DNA from: Candidatus Cloacimonadota bacterium
GTDB taxonomy: Bacteria > Cloacimonadota > Cloacimonadia > JGIOTU-2
Direction: 5' to 3'
Length of the DNA stretch: 7,156 bases
Assembly: GCA_030628975.1 (NCBI GenBank)
Contig: DAOVPZ010000053.1
Location: 1-7,156 of the forward strand
Shown one piece after another: positions 5,764 to 7,156 of the stretch (position 1 is the first letter of the stretch; each line of letters begins with the position of its first letter). A program made the position numbers and the translations under genes. The notes below the pieces were generated by a model that made no database searches, was not told where the DNA came from, and saw only the letters and a program-made list of their open reading frames with translations.

Positions 5764-6240
5764 TCATTTTATTTTCCTCTTAATCTCGGACAATTTTACT
5801 ACATGCTGTCGCTCTTCTTCAATAATATTTTCAATTAATTTCTTTTGATGAGTATTTACGACATTTCTTATCTCCTGATAATATAGGACAGAATCTAATT
5901 CTTTATCTATGGCAAATTGAATTGCTTCTAAAGCGTTGTGTATTTTTTCAACATCTTCATCAAACTTATTAATAGAGAAAAGTACATTATCAACATAGGC
6001 TCGCAGGTATTCAAAATATTCACCAGGATAACTTTCGGGTGGTTCATAGTTTTCAATTTGTGATAACATTTCTTTAAATCTTTTCTTATGAACTACTTCA
6101 TCATCTGCCAATAAAGTAAACAATTCTTTAACTTTTGGCTCATCTAGTTTTTCAACCATCAAGCGATAAAATCTTTCGCCGTTTTCTTCAATTCGTATTG
6201 CAAATTGATAGATCTCACTTGCATTGAATATATTACTCAT
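5764..6240 (-). CDS. Rubrerythrin-like ferritin-family diiron protein (no rubredoxin domain)
   Basis: A 158-residue cytoplasmic four-helix protein of the rubrerythrin/ferritin-like superfamily. Likely diiron ligands are E18 or E19 (RIEENGERFY), E48 and H51 (DDEVVH), E114 (DKELDSVLYY), and E143 with H146 (EEERQH). The two E-x2-H motifs are in the right helices, so the centre looks intact. It lacks the C-terminal rubredoxin CxxC pairs, so electrons must come from a partner, or it may store or oxidise iron instead. The start at 6240 is set by GGAGG 6 nt upstream. A longer open frame reaches 6330, but its extra 30 residues are encoded by the A-rich repeat and only mimic a membrane segment. The gene follows the flavodiiron gene by 98 nt, which suggests joint work in O2 or peroxide removal. 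The exact substrate is uncertain. Confidence 0.88.
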   Translation of the reverse strand: MSNIFNASEIYQFAIRIEENGERFYRLMVEKLDEPKVKELFTLLADDEVVHKKRFKEMLSQIENYEPPESYPGEYFEYLRAYVDNVLFSINKFDEDVEKIHNALEAIQFAIDKELDSVLYYQEIRNVVNTHQKKLIENIIEEERQHVVKLSEIKRKIK

Positions 6241-6246
6241 TTTTAT

Positions 6247-6251
6247 CCTCC
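6247..6251 (-). promoter_or_regulatory. Ribosome-binding site of the ferritin-family gene
   Basis: GGAGG on the minus strand, 6 nt before the ATG at 6240. It supports the 158-residue product over the 188-residue reading that would start at 6330. Confidence 0.87.
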
Positions 6252-6266
6252 GATTAATAATAATTA

Positions 6267-6328
6267 GACACAGAAAAACACAGATAATACGTAGAAAAAC
6301 ACTGACAATATTTTCTATTCTCTGTGTC
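6267..6328. repeat. A-rich CACAGAAAAACACAGA-type repeat with inverted ends
   Basis: GACACAGA (6267-6274) and TCTGTGTC (6321-6328) form a perfect 8-bp inverted repeat. They enclose AAAACACAGATAA and GTAGAAAAACACTGACA, degenerate copies of one A-rich unit. Similar CACAGA tracts continue on the other strand into the 3' end of the flavodiiron gene (about 6339-6360). The tract fills the 98-bp gap between that gene and the ferritin-family gene. Such tracts are common as dispersed intergenic repeats in various bacteria; their role is unknown. Confidence 0.6.
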
Positions 6329-6338
6329 AATTAGTGCT

Positions 6339-7156
6339 TTAGTCAGTGTGCTTCTGTGTGCTATTAATTTTCTCAATTGTTTTATGTTTTTCATAAATTT
6401 CATCTGCTAATTTTTCCAATAGATTGAAATCTTCCTTTTTGGGATAACCTTTCACAAGAACAGTTGAAAGAAGTTCCACTTTAAGATTAGAAAGCATTCC
6501 TGTAATTTGTTCCACCATTCTTCCGCCCCATCCATAAGAACCAATTATTGATGCAAATTTAGTTTTTGGTCTAAGAACATTTGCAAGATAAGCTGCACTT
6601 ACAACAGCAGGATGAGGACCAATCAAAACTGTTGGTGAAGCAATCACAATGGTTGCAGCATCAACAAGCGATATTGCCAATTCTCCAATATCAGTCTTTG
6701 TTAAATTAAATGGTTTTACAGTTATACCTCTTTTAATCAAGGCATCTATTAAGCAACTTACCATCTTTTCTACACTTCCATGCATTGATACATAAGGAAT
6801 AATCACCTCATTTTTTACATCATTAGAAATCCAGTCTTTGTAAGCATTGATGATGAATTCTGGCTTATCATAAATTGGTCCGTGACTTGGAGCGATGATG
6901 TCAATATCCAGATTGCTAATTTTTTCAATATGCTTTTTAATATTATTTCTGAAAGGCATCATAATCTCTGCATAATATCGTTTTGCAGATTCATAAACTT
7001 TTGCTTCGTCTTTTACAAAGAGATCGCTTGTTGCAAGATGAGAACCAAAGAAATCGCAAGGGAATAGAATTTTGTCTTCAATCAAGTAAGTGAGCATTGT
7101 TTCAGGCCAATGAACCCAGGGAGCAATGATAAATTTCAGTGTCTTATCACCTAATG
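6339..7156 (-). CDS. fprA: Flavodiiron protein (O2/NO reductase), 5' end outside window
   Basis: About 271 residues of a flavodiiron protein are visible; the usual length is near 400. The missing N-terminus should hold the HxExDH metal ligands. The frame stays open to the window edge, so the ATG at 7097 is internal. The lactamase-like diiron domain shows its later ligands: the His of APWVHWPETM (codon 7110-7112), the Asp of CDFFGSH and the His of APSHGP. The flavodoxin domain begins near the VIIPYVSMHGS stretch (FMN phosphate loop) and continues with ASPTVLIGPHP and GSYGWGGRMVEQ (FMN ring loops). Such enzymes reduce O2 to water or NO to N2O in the cytoplasm using rubredoxin electrons. No fused rubredoxin or flavin-reductase domain follows. 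The last residues (NSTQKHTD) are encoded by CACAGA-type repeat DNA, so the C-terminus may have been altered by repeat insertion. It is the first visible gene of the minus-strand cluster. Confidence 0.95.
   Translation of the reverse strand, partial: LGDKTLKFIIAPWVHWPETMLTYLIEDKILFPCDFFGSHLATSDLFVKDEAKVYESAKRYYAEIMMPFRNNIKKHIEKISNLDIDIIAPSHGPIYDKPEFIINAYKDWISNDVKNEVIIPYVSMHGSVEKMVSCLIDALIKRGITVKPFNLTKTDIGELAISLVDAATIVIASPTVLIGPHPAVVSAAYLANVLRPKTKFASIIGSYGWGGRMVEQITGMLSNLKVELLSTVLVKGYPKKEDFNLLEKLADEIYEKHKTIEKINSTQKHTD

Noticed and set aside
6241..6330. N-terminal extension of the ferritin-family protein resembling a membrane segment
   Set aside because: It is translated from the A-rich repeat, and a strong GGAGG site 6 nt before the ATG at 6240 gives the family's normal N-terminus.
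6301..6330. TTGACA on the minus strand (6325-6330) as a promoter for the ferritin-family gene
   Set aside because: The nearest -10-like hexamer (TATTGT) is only 14 nt away, too close for a standard promoter, and the motif is part of the repeat.

Overview
The window is AT-rich bacterial DNA with two unlike halves. All clear protein families from about position 1000 to the right end belong to the oxygen, peroxide, superoxide and nitric-oxide defence of strict anaerobes. They are carried on the minus strand behind good Shine-Dalgarno sites (GGAGG or AAGGAG, 5-9 nt from the start). This suggests an anaerobic bacterium. The gene set and the repeat-filled spacers would fit Candidatus Cloacimonadota or another FCB-group anaerobe, but that placement is a low-confidence impression and the sequence does not prove it.

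Left part (1-~966, plus strand): a piece of an integron-type gene-cassette array. It holds the 3' end of a DUF3883-family gene, then a complete attC-like recombination site (about 257-393), then a cassette with one unrecognised 164-residue gene (421-915). It ends in what looks like only the first half of a second attC site (about 929-955). No integrase lies in the window, so this could be the end of a mobile or sedentary integron, or an integrase-less attC cluster (CALIN).

Right part (999-7156, minus strand, read right to left): flavodiiron protein (5' end outside the window), a short rubrerythrin-like ferritin-family diiron protein, desulfoferrodoxin (superoxide reductase), an exported TPR plus S41-peptidase protein, a compact hybrid cluster protein (Hcp), and rubrerythrin. 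Together they would remove O2 and NO (flavodiiron), superoxide (desulfoferrodoxin), H2O2 (rubrerythrin) and NO or hydroxylamine (Hcp). The S41 peptidase is the odd member. It ends 2 nt before hcp, and the hcp ribosome-binding site lies inside its last codons, so these two are almost certainly co-translated.

The spacers are unusual. They hold a 98-nt A-rich repeat with an 8-bp inverted repeat (6242-6338), a hairpin mosaic (5487-5763), a nested inverted-repeat element of about 245 bp (4845-5088) and five separate hairpins in 142 bp (1624-1765). Several begin or end with AGCCAC/GTGGCT beside a gene end, which suggests small dispersed elements lodged between the genes of this stress cluster. No spacer exceeds 300 bases, and no tRNA, rRNA, CRISPR array or transposase gene was seen.
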